This document shows, one piece after another, positions 35,966 to 44,164 of a stretch of 64,000 nucleotides of DNA. The notes beneath the pieces are model-generated. The model searched no databases. It saw only the letters and a program-made list of their open reading frames with translations, and had not been told where the DNA came from. Location: the NCBI GenBank assembly GCA_963731625.1, contig CAVSWH010000022.1, positions 124,001-188,000 on the forward strand, read 5' to 3'. Made by a program: the position numbers and the translations under genes. The number at the start of each line of letters is the position of its first letter. Position 1 is the stretch's first letter. Source of the DNA: PALSA-555 sp963731625. GTDB lineage: Bacteria > Actinomycetota > Acidimicrobiia > IMCC26256 > PALSA-555.

Positions 35966-36217
35966 ATGTCCAAGAAGAAGGGGGCGGCGTCCTCCCGCAA
36001 CGGCCGCGACTCCGCGGCGCAGCGCCTCGGCGTGAAGGTCGGCGCCGGCGCGCCCGTGCAGGCCGGCGCGATCCTCGTCCGCCAGCGCGGCACCCGCTTC
36101 CACCCGGGTGAGAACGTCGGTCGCGGCGGCGACGACACGCTCTTCGCGACCGCCAACGGCGTGGTGCGCTTCGTGTCGCGGCGGGGTCGCAAGCTCGTCG
36201 ACGTCGTCGCCGGCTGA
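35966..36217 (+). CDS. rpmA: 50S ribosomal protein L27
   Basis: An 83-residue ribosomal protein whose N-terminus MSKKKGAASSRNGRDSAAQR reaches the peptidyl-transferase centre; GTRFHPGENVGRGGDDTLFA is the conserved core. No cleavable Firmicutes-type N-terminal extension is present. It follows rplU by 6 bp. Confidence 0.97.
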   Translation: MSKKKGAASSRNGRDSAAQRLGVKVGAGAPVQAGAILVRQRGTRFHPGENVGRGGDDTLFATANGVVRFVSRRGRKLVDVVAG

Positions 36218-36259
36218 GCCCTCCGGGGGATCTTCCCCGGCGTCGGCGCACCTCCTCCC

Positions 36260-36265
36260 TATCCT
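36260..36265 (+). promoter_or_regulatory. -10-like TATCCT for leaderless obg
   Basis: TATCCT ends 6 bp before the obg ATG and no ribosome binding site is visible, so obg-proB may have its own leaderless transcript in addition to read-through from rpmA. Confidence 0.5.
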
Positions 36266-36271
36266 GCGGTC

Positions 36272-37513
36272 ATGCCCCAGTCCGGCTTCGTCGACGAGGT
36301 GCGGGTCAACCTGCGCGGCGGCGACGGCGGCGCGGGCGCGGTCTCGTTCCGTCGGGAGGCGCACGTCCCACGCGGCGGTCCGGACGGCGGCGACGGCGGC
36401 GCGGGCGGGGACGTGATCCTGGCGGCCGACCGCAACATCGCGTCGCTGCTCGCCTTCCGTGATCATCCGCACCGCCGCGCCGAGTCGGGCCGCCACGGCT
36501 CAGGAAGCCGCCGCCACGGCGCCGGTGGCGCCGACCTGACCGTCACCGTCCCCGAGGGGACGCTCGTGCGGGGCCGCGACGGCGAGCTGCTCGCCGACCT
36601 CGTCGCCAGCGGCGACCGCTACGTCGCGGCGCGCGGCGGGCGCGGCGGCCGGGGCAACGCCCGCTTCCTGTCGAACCGGCGTCGCGCACCGGCGTTCGCC
36701 GAGCAGGGCGAGTACGGCGAAGAGCGCTGGCTGCGCCTCGAGGTGTCGCTCGTGGCCGACGCCGCGCTGGTCGGGCTCCCCAACGCGGGGAAGTCGACGC
36801 TCATCGCCGCGGTGAGCGCCGCCCGTCCCAAGATCGCCGCCTATCCGTTCACGACCCTCGAGCCGCACCTCGGCGTCGTCCGCGAGGGCGACACCGAGTT
36901 CGTGCTGGCCGACATCCCCGGCCTCATCGACGGGGCGGCCGACGGCCGCGGCCTCGGCCACCGGTTCCTCCGCCACGTCGAGCGCGCCCGCGTGCTCGTC
37001 GTGCTCCTCGACCTCGCATCCGTCGAGGAACGCGCCCCGGCCGACCAGGAGCGCGCCCTGCTCCACGAGCTGGAGCGCTACCAGCCCGAGCTCTTGGACC
37101 GCCCCCGTCTCGTCGTCGGCACGAAAGCCGACGTCGCCACCGCGCCCTACGACGGCTTCGTCATCTCCGCGGTCACCCACGAGGGGCTCGACCGCTTCGT
37201 GCGTATCCTCGGCGGCCTCGTCGACACGGCGCGCGCCGCCGCGCCACCCTCCACCGAGCCGGTCGTGCTGCGACCCCGCGACGACGGCTTCGAGATCGTG
37301 CGCGACCACGACGGCGCATGGCGCGTCGTCGGCCGCGACGCCGAGCGGGTCGTCGCAGTGACCGACCTCACCGACACCGACGCGGCCGCGTACGTCCGCG
37401 ACCAATTCCGTCGCCTCGGCGTCGACCGGGCCCTGCTACGGGCCGGCGCCCGCGAGGGGGACCTCATCCGGGTCGGCACGGTCGAGCTCGAGTACGTCGA
37501 GGACCTGGCATGA
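36272..37513 (+). CDS. obg: GTPase Obg/CgtA
   Basis: A 413-residue GTPase in ribosome assembly and stress control. The glycine-rich Obg domain (1-158) has GGDGGAGAVSFRREAHVPRG and GDGGAGGDV. The G domain has G1 GLPNAGKST (168-176), G3 DIPG (from Asp214) and G4 TKAD (284-287) where NKxD is usual. The actinobacterial-type C-terminal OCT domain (about 330-413) with RVVGRDAERVV and VDRALLRAGAREGD is present. Its stop overlaps the proB ATG (ATGA). Confidence 0.95.
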   Translation: MPQSGFVDEVRVNLRGGDGGAGAVSFRREAHVPRGGPDGGDGGAGGDVILAADRNIASLLAFRDHPHRRAESGRHGSGSRRHGAGGADLTVTVPEGTLVRGRDGELLADLVASGDRYVAARGGRGGRGNARFLSNRRRAPAFAEQGEYGEERWLRLEVSLVADAALVGLPNAGKSTLIAAVSAARPKIAAYPFTTLEPHLGVVREGDTEFVLADIPGLIDGAADGRGLGHRFLRHVERARVLVVLLDLASVEERAPADQERALLHELERYQPELLDRPRLVVGTKADVATAPYDGFVISAVTHEGLDRFVRILGGLVDTARAAAPPSTEPVVLRPRDDGFEIVRDHDGAWRVVGRDAERVVAVTDLTDTDAAAYVRDQFRRLGVDRALLRAGAREGDLIRVGTVELEYVEDLA

Positions 37514-38592
37514 GAGCCGTCGTGAAGGTCGGCACCTCCTCGGTGACCCGCGACACCGGCGAGCTCGACGAGGCCGCGCTCGGCAAGCTCGCCGGCGAGG
37601 TCGCCGACGCCCACGACGCCGGCCACTCCGTCGTCCTCGTCTCGTCGGGCGCGATCGCCGCGGGACTGCCCCTCGTCGGCCTCGCCCGCCGGCCGAGCGA
37701 CATCGGGACCCTCCAGGCCATCGCCGCCGTCGGCCAGCCGCGCCTCATGGCCCGCCTCGCCGAGCAGTTCGCCGACCGTGGCCTCGTGATCGGCCAGATC
37801 CTGCTCACACCCCACGACTTCGGGCAGCGCGCGCAGTACCTGCACGCCCGGCAGACGCTCGCGTGCCTCCTCGATCTCGACGTCGTGCCGGTCGTGAACG
37901 AGAACGACACCGTCGCCGACGACGAGATCCGCTACGGCGACAACGACCGTCTCGCCGCCCTCGTCTCCCATCTCGTCCACGCCGACGTGCTCGTCCTGCT
38001 CACCGACACCCACGGCCTCTTCACCGCCGACCCGCGCCTCGACGGCGAGGCGTCGCTCATCGAGGAGGTCCTCGAGGTCGACGCCGCGCTCGAGGCGGTC
38101 GCCGGCGGCGCCGGCAGCACCCGGGGCAGCGGCGGGATGGCGAGCAAGCTCGCCGCGGCGAAGATCGCCGCCTGGTCCGGGGTGCGCGCCGTCATCGCCG
38201 CCGCCGACACGCCCGGGGTGCTCCGCCGCGCCATCGAGGCCGAGCCCGTCGGCACGGTCGTCGTGCCCCGCCCGGCCCGCCTGCCGAGCCGCAAGCTCTG
38301 GATCGCGTTCGCCCGCGGGGCCTCCGGCCGGGTCGTCGTCGACGCCGGCGCCCGCCGGGCGCTCACCGACGACCACCGCTCCCTCCTCCCCGCCGGGGTG
38401 CGGACCGTCGAGGGCCGCTTCGGCGCCGACGACGCAGTCGAGGTCGTCACCGACGACGGGGTCGCCTTCGCCAAGGGCCTCGTCCGCTACGGCAGCGACG
38501 CGCTCCGCCAGGTCGCGGGCCGACGCACCGCCGACCTGCCCGAGGGCGCCCCCCACGAGGTCATCCACCGCGACGACCTCGTCGTGCTCTGA
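37510..38592 (+). CDS. proB: Glutamate 5-kinase
   Basis: A 360-residue enzyme for the first step of proline synthesis. The amino-acid kinase domain (1-255) shows VVKVGTSSVT, VLVSSGAIAAG, QILLTPHDFGQRAQYLHAR, VPVVNENDTVADDEIRYGDN and GSGGMASKLAAAKIA; a PUA domain (about 275-350) follows. Proline feedback normally acts on this enzyme. Start ATG 37510 overlaps the obg stop by 4 bases. proA follows after a 245-bp gap instead of being fused or overlapping. Confidence 0.95.
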   Translation: MRAVVKVGTSSVTRDTGELDEAALGKLAGEVADAHDAGHSVVLVSSGAIAAGLPLVGLARRPSDIGTLQAIAAVGQPRLMARLAEQFADRGLVIGQILLTPHDFGQRAQYLHARQTLACLLDLDVVPVVNENDTVADDEIRYGDNDRLAALVSHLVHADVLVLLTDTHGLFTADPRLDGEASLIEEVLEVDAALEAVAGGAGSTRGSGGMASKLAAAKIAAWSGVRAVIAAADTPGVLRRAIEAEPVGTVVVPRPARLPSRKLWIAFARGASGRVVVDAGARRALTDDHRSLLPAGVRTVEGRFGADDAVEVVTDDGVAFAKGLVRYGSDALRQVAGRRTADLPEGAPHEVIHRDDLVVL

Positions 38593-38837
38593 CAGAAAAT
38601 CCCGGGGGTGCTCTTGCGCCCCGGCGTGACGTCGGACACACTTCCTCCCTCGTCGTCGGCCGACGGGGGGAGGACCACCGTTCGGGGGTCCAACACGGCC
38701 GGCGCGTAGCGGGAGTGAGGCGCGAGGCCCGCGCCGGCGGACCACCGCAACGGCGCGGCCTCGCGGCCCTCCCGCAGCCGCGCCGCCCCAGCCGTTTCTC
38801 CCCGGGGCGTCGTCGAGGCCGCCGGTACACTGCGGGC
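38593..38837 (+). other. proB-proA intergenic region with two inverted repeats
   Basis: CCGGGG (38602 onward) and CCCCGG (to 38623) form a hairpin with loop around TCTT shortly after the proB stop. A larger imperfect palindrome, CCTCCC...CGTCGG/CCGACG...GGGAGG, spans about 38643-38672. Neither is followed by a T-run on the plus strand. They may end or attenuate proB transcription before the separate proA promoter. No gene is visible here. Confidence 0.4.
38826..38831 (+). promoter_or_regulatory. -10-like TACACT for leaderless proA
   Basis: TACACT ends 6 bp before the proA GTG. No ribosome binding site lies between, which fits a leaderless mRNA beginning at the start codon. Confidence 0.55.
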
Positions 38838-40079
38838 GTGCCCGCCGTCGCCGAGCAGGGCCGCCGCGCCAGCGCGGCGGCCCGACGCCTCGCCACCGCC
38901 GGGTCCGCGGCACGGGACGCCGCCCTCAGCGCCGCCGCCGACCTCCTCCTCGACCGGGCCCCGGAGCTCCTCGACGCCAACGCGGCCGACGTCGCCGCCG
39001 CCGAGGCCGACGGCCTCGACGCCACGCCCCTCGACCGGCTCCGCCTCACCGACGCCCGCCTCCACGGGATGTCGGACGCGCTCCGCCAGGTCGCCGGGCT
39101 CGCCGACCCGCTCGGCGAGGTCCTCGACGGGTGGCGGCGCCCCAACGGCCTCGAGCTGCGCCAGGTCCGGGTCCCGCTCGGCGTCGTCGCCGTCATCTAC
39201 GAGAACCGGCCGAACGTCACGAGCGACGCCGCGGCGATCGCGCTGAAGGCGGGCAACGCCGTGCTGCTGCGTGGCTCGGCCAGCGCCCAGCGCACGAACC
39301 GGGTCATCGCCGACGCCGTCCGGGACGGGCTCACGAAGGTGGGACTGCCCGCCGACGCCGCGCAGCTCCTCGACGATCCCTCCCATGAGGCGGCGGTCGA
39401 GCTCATGCGCCTCCCCGACGTCGACTGCCTCATCCCCCGCGGCGGGCCGGCGCTCCTCGCCACCATCCGCGAACACGCCACCGTCCCCGTCGTCATCGAC
39501 GGCGACGGCAACTGCCACGTGTACGTCGACGCGGCCGCCGACCTCGACCAGGCGCTCGCCATCGTCGTGAACAGCAAGACGAGCCGCCCGGGCGTGTGCA
39601 ACGCAGCCGAGACGCTGCTCGTGCACGCCGACGTTGCCGACCGCTTCGTGCCGCGGGCCGCCGCGGTCCTCGGCGAGTACGGCGTCGAGCTGCTCGGTGA
39701 CGACGCCGCTCGCCGGCTCGCGCCGATGGGCGCGGCGACGCCCGACGACTACGCCCGGGAGTTCCTCGACCTGCGCATGACCGTCGCCGTCACGCCGACC
39801 CTCGACGCGGCGCTCGACCACATCGCCTCCTACGGCACCGGCCACACCGAGGCGATCGTCACCCGCGACCTCGAGGCGGCGCAGCGCTTCACCCACGAGG
39901 TCGACGCCGGTGTCGTCATCGTGAACGCCTCCACCCGCTTCACCGACGGGGAGCGCTTCGGGTTCGGTGCCGAGATCGGCATCTCGACCCAGAAGCTCCA
40001 CGCCCGCGGCCCGATGGGTCTTCGCGCGCTCACCACCTACCGCTACGAGGTGTGGGGCGACGGGCAGGTGGTCGAGTAG
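38838..40079 (+). CDS. proA: Gamma-glutamyl phosphate reductase
   Basis: A 413-residue aldehyde-dehydrogenase-fold enzyme, second step of proline synthesis. Catalytic Cys254 is in SRPGVCNAAETLLVH; VPLGVVAVIYENRPNVTSDA and FGAEIGISTQKLHARGPMGL are signature blocks. Start GTG 38838 (VPAVAEQGRRASAAAR) gives the normal family length; the frame is open far upstream only as GC-driven noise. The MoxR-type ATPase gene begins on the last base of its stop. Confidence 0.95.
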   Translation: MPAVAEQGRRASAAARRLATAGSAARDAALSAAADLLLDRAPELLDANAADVAAAEADGLDATPLDRLRLTDARLHGMSDALRQVAGLADPLGEVLDGWRRPNGLELRQVRVPLGVVAVIYENRPNVTSDAAAIALKAGNAVLLRGSASAQRTNRVIADAVRDGLTKVGLPADAAQLLDDPSHEAAVELMRLPDVDCLIPRGGPALLATIREHATVPVVIDGDGNCHVYVDAAADLDQALAIVVNSKTSRPGVCNAAETLLVHADVADRFVPRAAAVLGEYGVELLGDDAARRLAPMGAATPDDYAREFLDLRMTVAVTPTLDAALDHIASYGTGHTEAIVTRDLEAAQRFTHEVDAGVVIVNASTRFTDGERFGFGAEIGISTQKLHARGPMGLRALTTYRYEVWGDGQVVE

Positions 40080-40957
40080 TGGCCGACCGTTTCACCTCGG
40101 TGGCCGACGTCACCGACCGGCTGCGCGGCGTCGACTACCTCGCCGACGCCAACATCTCCGGGGTCGTCTTCCTCGCCGACCGCCTCGAGAAGCCGGTCCT
40201 CATCGAAGGGCCGGCCGGGGTGGGCAAGACCGAGCTCGCCAAGGCGCTGAGCCGCTCCACCGGCGCGCGCCTCATCCGCCTCCAGTGCTACGAGGGCCTC
40301 GACGAGGCGAAGGCGCTGTACGAGTGGAACTACAAGAAGCAGCTGCTGCGGATCCAAGCCGACCGCGAGCACGAGACGTCGTGGACCGACACCGAGGCCG
40401 ACATCTTCTCCGAGCCGTTCCTCCTGACCCGCCCGCTGCTCGAGGCCATCCGGGCCGACGAGCCGGTCGTGCTGCTCATCGACGAGGTCGACCGGGTCGA
40501 GATCGAGACCGAGGCGCTGCTCCTCGAGGTGCTCTCCGACTTCCAGGTGTCGATCCCCGAGCTCGGCACCATCGTCGGCCGCCAGCGGCCGCTCGTACTG
40601 CTCACGTCGAACAACACCCGGGAGCTCTCCGAGGCGCTGAAGCGCCGCTGCCTCTACCTGCACATCGACTATCCCGACATCGACCGGGAGAAGGACATCG
40701 TGCGGGTGCGCGTCCCCGAGATCGACGACGAGCTCGCCGACCAGGTGGCCCGCGTCGTGCGCTCCATTCGGGACCTCGAGCTGAAGAAGGCCCCATCGAT
40801 CTCCGAGACGATCGACTGGGCCCGCACCCTCCTCTATTTCGGGACGTCCGAGATCTCGCCGGAGGTCATCGGGGACACGCTCCACGTCCTCTTGAAGTAC
40901 CAGTCCGACATCGCGAAGGCCCGCAAGGAGCTCGTGCCCAGCGCCGACACCCCCTGA
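40079..40957 (+). CDS. MoxR-family AAA+ ATPase
   Basis: A 292-residue AAA+ ATPase with Walker A GPAGVGKT (44-51), Walker B VVLLIDEVDR (about 130-139) and the sensor-like LTSNNTRELSEALKRRC. MoxR proteins act as chaperones that insert metals or activate VWA partner proteins. It overlaps proA by 1 bp and the VWA gene by 1 bp (TGATG), so the three are co-translated. The pair resembles the CoxD/CoxE-type couple that matures molybdenum CO dehydrogenase, but no cox genes are nearby, so the client is unknown. Confidence 0.9.
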   Translation: MADRFTSVADVTDRLRGVDYLADANISGVVFLADRLEKPVLIEGPAGVGKTELAKALSRSTGARLIRLQCYEGLDEAKALYEWNYKKQLLRIQADREHETSWTDTEADIFSEPFLLTRPLLEAIRADEPVVLLIDEVDRVEIETEALLLEVLSDFQVSIPELGTIVGRQRPLVLLTSNNTRELSEALKRRCLYLHIDYPDIDREKDIVRVRVPEIDDELADQVARVVRSIRDLELKKAPSISETIDWARTLLYFGTSEISPEVIGDTLHVLLKYQSDIAKARKELVPSADTP

Positions 40958-42378
40958 TGCTCGACGTCCTCCAGGGCTTCATCCACGAGCTGCGCGGCGC
41001 CGGCCTCCCGGTGTCGATGACCGAGAACCTCGACGCGATGCGCGCCATCGAGCACGTCGACATCGCCGAGCGCGACGAGTTCCGGACCGCGCTCGGCGCG
41101 ACGCTCGTGAAGCACCACCGCCACTGGCCGGCGTTCGAGACCGTCTTCGACGTCTACTTCTCCCTGTACTCGCACGGCGTCGACGCCGACGACCCGCACG
41201 CCGAGGAGTGGGCCGAGCTCGCCGGTCAGGACGGCCAAGCGGCCGGCGGCGGGGCCGGCGGGGAGCTCACCCGCGAGGAGCTCGCGCAGATGCTCCTCGA
41301 CGCGCTCATGAGCATGGACCGCGACGCGCTGCGGCGCCTCGCGGCCGCCGCCGTGCAGGCGTTCGCCGGCATGGAGCCCGGCCGGCCCGTCGGCGGCACC
41401 TACTACCTGTACCGGACGCTGCGACAGCTCGACCTCGACGACCTCGCGGCGCGCCTCGTCGGGCGCGCCCACGAGGACGGCGACGTGCCCGACGACCCGC
41501 TCGCGGCGCGCCTGCAGGAGGAGGAGTTCCAGCGTCGCCTCCGCGTGCTGCGCCAGCTCGTCGAGTCCGAGATCCGGCGCCGCCTCGTCGCCGACCGGGG
41601 TGTCGAGGCGATGGCCCGGACGCTGCGCAAGCCGCTCCCCGAGGACGTCGACTTCATGCACGCCTCCCGCGAGGAGATGCTCGCCCTCCAGCGCGCCATC
41701 TACCCGCTGACACGTGCCCTCGCCGCCCGGCTCGCGCAGCGCCAGCGGCGCCGCCACCGCGGCCACCTCGACTTCCGCAAGACGGTGCGCGCCTCGCTGT
41801 CCTACGGCGGCGTGCCCGCCGAGCCGAAGTTCCGTCACCCGCATCCGTCCCGTCCCGAGATCATGGTCGTCGCCGACATCTCCGGGTCGGTGGCGAGCTT
41901 CGCTCGCTTCACCCTCCAGTTCGTCTACGCGATGGCGAGCCAGTTCTCGAAGGTCCGGTCCTGGGTGTTCATCGACGGGATCGACGAGGTGACCCGGTTC
42001 TTCACCGAGGCCGACGACGTCACCGACGCGGTCCACCGCGTGAACACCGAGGCCGACGTCGTGTGGGTGGACGGCCACTCCGACTACGGCCACGCGTTCG
42101 AGACCTTCCACAGCCGCCACGAGACCGAGGTCACCCACAAGACCTCGCTCATCTTCCTCGGCGACGCCCGGAACAACTACCACGCGTCCCAGGCCTGGGT
42201 GCTCGGCTCGCTCGGCGAGCGGGCCCGCCACGTCTACTGGCTCAACCCCGAGCCGCGCGGCTACTGGGACACCGGCGACTCGATCATGGCCGACTACACC
42301 CCGTACTGCGACGGCGTCTACGAGTGCCGCAACCTCCGCCAGCTCGAGCGCTTCGTCACGACCGTCGCCGAGAGCTGA
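40957..42378 (+). CDS. VWA-domain protein, CoxE-like
   Basis: A 473-residue protein. The N-terminal half is helical with long charged stretches; the C-terminal half is a von Willebrand A domain whose metal-site motif DISGSVAS begins at Asp307 (DxSxS intact), with VYAMASQFSKVRSWVFIDGID and LIFLGDARNNYH later. It is the expected partner of the upstream MoxR ATPase. Its stop TGA abuts the stop of the convergent ACT-domain gene with no bases between (TGA/TCA). Confidence 0.88.
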   Translation: MLDVLQGFIHELRGAGLPVSMTENLDAMRAIEHVDIAERDEFRTALGATLVKHHRHWPAFETVFDVYFSLYSHGVDADDPHAEEWAELAGQDGQAAGGGAGGELTREELAQMLLDALMSMDRDALRRLAAAAVQAFAGMEPGRPVGGTYYLYRTLRQLDLDDLAARLVGRAHEDGDVPDDPLAARLQEEEFQRRLRVLRQLVESEIRRRLVADRGVEAMARTLRKPLPEDVDFMHASREEMLALQRAIYPLTRALAARLAQRQRRRHRGHLDFRKTVRASLSYGGVPAEPKFRHPHPSRPEIMVVADISGSVASFARFTLQFVYAMASQFSKVRSWVFIDGIDEVTRFFTEADDVTDAVHRVNTEADVVWVDGHSDYGHAFETFHSRHETEVTHKTSLIFLGDARNNYHASQAWVLGSLGERARHVYWLNPEPRGYWDTGDSIMADYTPYCDGVYECRNLRQLERFVTTVAES

Positions 42379-43035
42379 TCAGCCGCCGAGCAGCGTCCAG
42401 GCTCGGTCGGCGACCCGCGCCAGCGCCCGCAGCTGGGCCCGCTCGCGCCGGCGGAACCCGCGGCCCTCACGGCCAACGAGCAGCGTCGCCTCGTGCGCCT
42501 CGAGGCGCGCCACCGCCAGGTCGTCGGGACCGGTCGTGCCGTCCGCGACCCGGGGCGACGCAGCCGTGCCCGCGGCGAGCGCGGCCATGAGCTCCCCGCT
42601 CGGGTAGCCGGTGCCGTCGACCGCAGTGGCGAGGCCCGGGGCGAGCAGCGCCGCCCAGTCGGCGAGGAACTCGCGGCGCAGCAGCTCGACGAGCAGCCGG
42701 TGCAGGGCCTCGGGCGAGTCGGCGTCGCACAGCGCCGCGGCGGACTCGAGCGCGTCGAGGCGCGGGTCGGGGAACGCGCCGACGACCCTCACCTCCTCCA
42801 CCGAGGCCCCGTCGACCTCCTCGATCTCGCGAACGAGCAGCTCGACGAGGTCGAGGCTGGCCAGCGCCACCGCGAACTCGTCGACCGCGACCTGGTGGCC
42901 GCGCTCGAGGACGTCGATGCCGACGATGTCGCCGCCGACCGCGCCGACGCGGGACGCGACGAGACCGAGTGCCCCGGGGCGGTCGGGCAGCCACACCCGC
43001 ACCAGCACGTGCGCCGGCTCCGACGACGTGTCCAC
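42379..43035 (-). CDS. ACT-domain protein with C-terminal GAF-like region
   Basis: A 218-residue protein. Residues 8-80 form an ACT amino-acid-binding domain (VLVRVWLPDRPGALGLVASRVGAVGGDIVGID). Residues about 125-218 look like a small GAF-type domain (WAALLAPG, ATLLVGREGRGFRRRERAQL). No enzyme domain is attached, so it is probably a sensor or regulator of amino-acid metabolism. It starts with GTG 43035 behind a -10-like TAGGGT on the minus strand and is divergent from nadD. Confidence 0.75.
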   Translation of the reverse strand: MDTSSEPAHVLVRVWLPDRPGALGLVASRVGAVGGDIVGIDVLERGHQVAVDEFAVALASLDLVELLVREIEEVDGASVEEVRVVGAFPDPRLDALESAAALCDADSPEALHRLLVELLRREFLADWAALLAPGLATAVDGTGYPSGELMAALAAGTAASPRVADGTTGPDDLAVARLEAHEATLLVGREGRGFRRRERAQLRALARVADRAWTLLGG

Positions 43036-43043
43036 GGCGCGTC

Positions 43044-43049
43044 ACCCTA
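43044..43049 (-). promoter_or_regulatory. -10-like TAGGGT for the ACT-domain gene
   Basis: On the minus strand TAGGGT ends 8 bp before the GTG at 43035, with no ribosome binding site in between. Confidence 0.4.
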
Positions 43050-43103
43050 TGTCGGGTGTGTGACGGCCGGATGACGCAGCGGTTACGGCGCGCGCGCCGC
43101 TCC

Positions 43104-43109
43104 TACACT
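43104..43109 (+). promoter_or_regulatory. -10-like TACACT for leaderless nadD
   Basis: TACACT ends 7 bp before the nadD GTG at 43117; no ribosome binding site precedes the start. Confidence 0.5.
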
Positions 43110-43116
43110 GCTCGCG

Positions 43117-43698
43117 GTGGGGGAGCGCATCGGCGTGCTCGGCGGCACGTTCGATCCGGTGCACGTCGGGCATCTCGTCGCCGCGGGCGACGCACGCTGG
43201 GCGCTGCACCTCGACCGGGTCCTGCTCGTCGTCGCCGGCGACCCGTGGCAGAAGCGCGGGCAGGTCGTCGCATCCGCGGGTGACCGGCTCGCGCTCGCCG
43301 AAGCGGCCGTCGCCGACGTGGACGGCATCGAGGCGAGCGCCGTGGAGGTCGACCGGAAGGGGCCGTCGGTCACCGCTGACACCCTCGAGGAGCTCGGCGC
43401 CCCGGGCCGCGAGTTCTTCTTGCTGCTCGGCGCCGACGCCGTCGCGAACATGCCGACGTGGCGGCGGCTCGAGGAGACGCGCCATCTCGCGACGATCGTG
43501 GTGATCGAGCGCGCCGGTGACGCGCACGCCGAGCCGCCGGGCGGCGGCTGGCGCTACGAGCGCCTCGCCATCCCGCGTCTCGACGTCTCGTCGAGCGACA
43601 TCCGCGGCCGCCTGGCGGCGGGACGCCCGGTCGGCGGGCTCCTCCCGGTCCCCGTGATCCGGGAGATCCGGGCGCGTGGCCTCTACACTGCGTCGTGA
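43117..43698 (+). CDS. nadD: Nicotinate-nucleotide adenylyltransferase
   Basis: A 193-residue enzyme making deamido-NAD. The nucleotidyltransferase motif GGTFDPVHVGH lies at 9-19 and the second motif VSSSDIRGRL near 158-167; FFLLLGADAVANMPTWRR is the substrate-loop region. rsfS follows and overlaps, the usual order. Confidence 0.95.
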   Translation: MGERIGVLGGTFDPVHVGHLVAAGDARWALHLDRVLLVVAGDPWQKRGQVVASAGDRLALAEAAVADVDGIEASAVEVDRKGPSVTADTLEELGAPGREFFLLLGADAVANMPTWRRLEETRHLATIVVIERAGDAHAEPPGGGWRYERLAIPRLDVSSSDIRGRLAAGRPVGGLLPVPVIREIRARGLYTAS

Positions 43699-44137
43699 TG
43701 CCTCCGGCGTCCCGCCCACCGCACCCGGTCGGGATCGCCTGTTGAGGAGCCCCGACCCGGGCGCCTGGCGCCGAGCGGCGGCGGCGGCGCGGGCCGCCTC
43801 CGACAAGAAGGGCGACGACATCGTCGTCCTCAGCGTCGGCGAGATCATCTCGATCATCGACTGCTTCGTGCTCGTCAGCGCGTCGAACACCCGGCAGGTG
43901 CGCACGATCGTCGACGAGGTCGACGCCGCGGTGGCCGAGCTCGACGGCGGCCGGCCGATCGGCGTCGAGGGCCGCGACCACGCGACCTGGGTGCTGCTCG
44001 ACTACGGCGACGTCGTGGTGCACGTCTTCCTCGACGAGACCCGCGCCTTCTATGACCTCGACCGGCTGTGGGCCGACGCGCCGCGCCTCGACTGGGAGCG
44101 CGACCTCGCCGCGCCGGTCGCGGCCGACGGCGTCTAA
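43676..44137 (+). CDS. rsfS: Ribosomal silencing factor RsfS
   Basis: A 153-residue protein whose core, from about residue 40, is the RsfS/Iojap domain: SDKKGDDIVVLSVGEIISII, DCFVLVSASNTRQVRTIVDEV, GRDHATWVLLDYGDVVVHVF and FYDLDRLWADAP. It blocks 50S-30S joining by binding L14. GTG 43676 overlaps nadD by 23 bp with GGGAG about 10 bases upstream; TTG 43742 is an alternative start giving 131 residues, closer to the family norm. Its stop codon TAA lies in the target duplication of the adjacent insertion sequence. Confidence 0.88.
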   Translation: MASTLRRDASGVPPTAPGRDRLLRSPDPGAWRRAAAAARAASDKKGDDIVVLSVGEIISIIDCFVLVSASNTRQVRTIVDEVDAAVAELDGGRPIGVEGRDHATWVLLDYGDVVVHVFLDETRAFYDLDRLWADAPRLDWERDLAAPVAADGV

Positions 44138-44138
44138 G
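44133..44138. repeat. Target-site duplication TCTAAG, left copy
   Basis: TCTAAG occurs immediately left of the insertion sequence and again at 45173-45178 immediately right of it. A 6-bp duplication fits IS481-family transposition. Confidence 0.85.
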
Positions 44139-44164
44139 TGTAAATCCCAGGCACGTTGGTCATG
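44139..44164 (+). repeat. IS481 left terminal inverted repeat
   Basis: TGTAAATCCCAG, then two differing bases, ACGTT, one differing base, and GTCA match the opposite end; one further mismatch lies at base 5. Confidence 0.85.

Noticed and set aside
33757..36111. A 784-codon open frame starting before RNase E/G and running past rplU into rpmA
   Set aside because: Only its part from about 34040 to 34505 looks like RNase E. After that it is Arg-rich noise antisense in character to nothing known, and rplU and rpmA are read in other frames. It is a by-product of high GC and the frameshifts.
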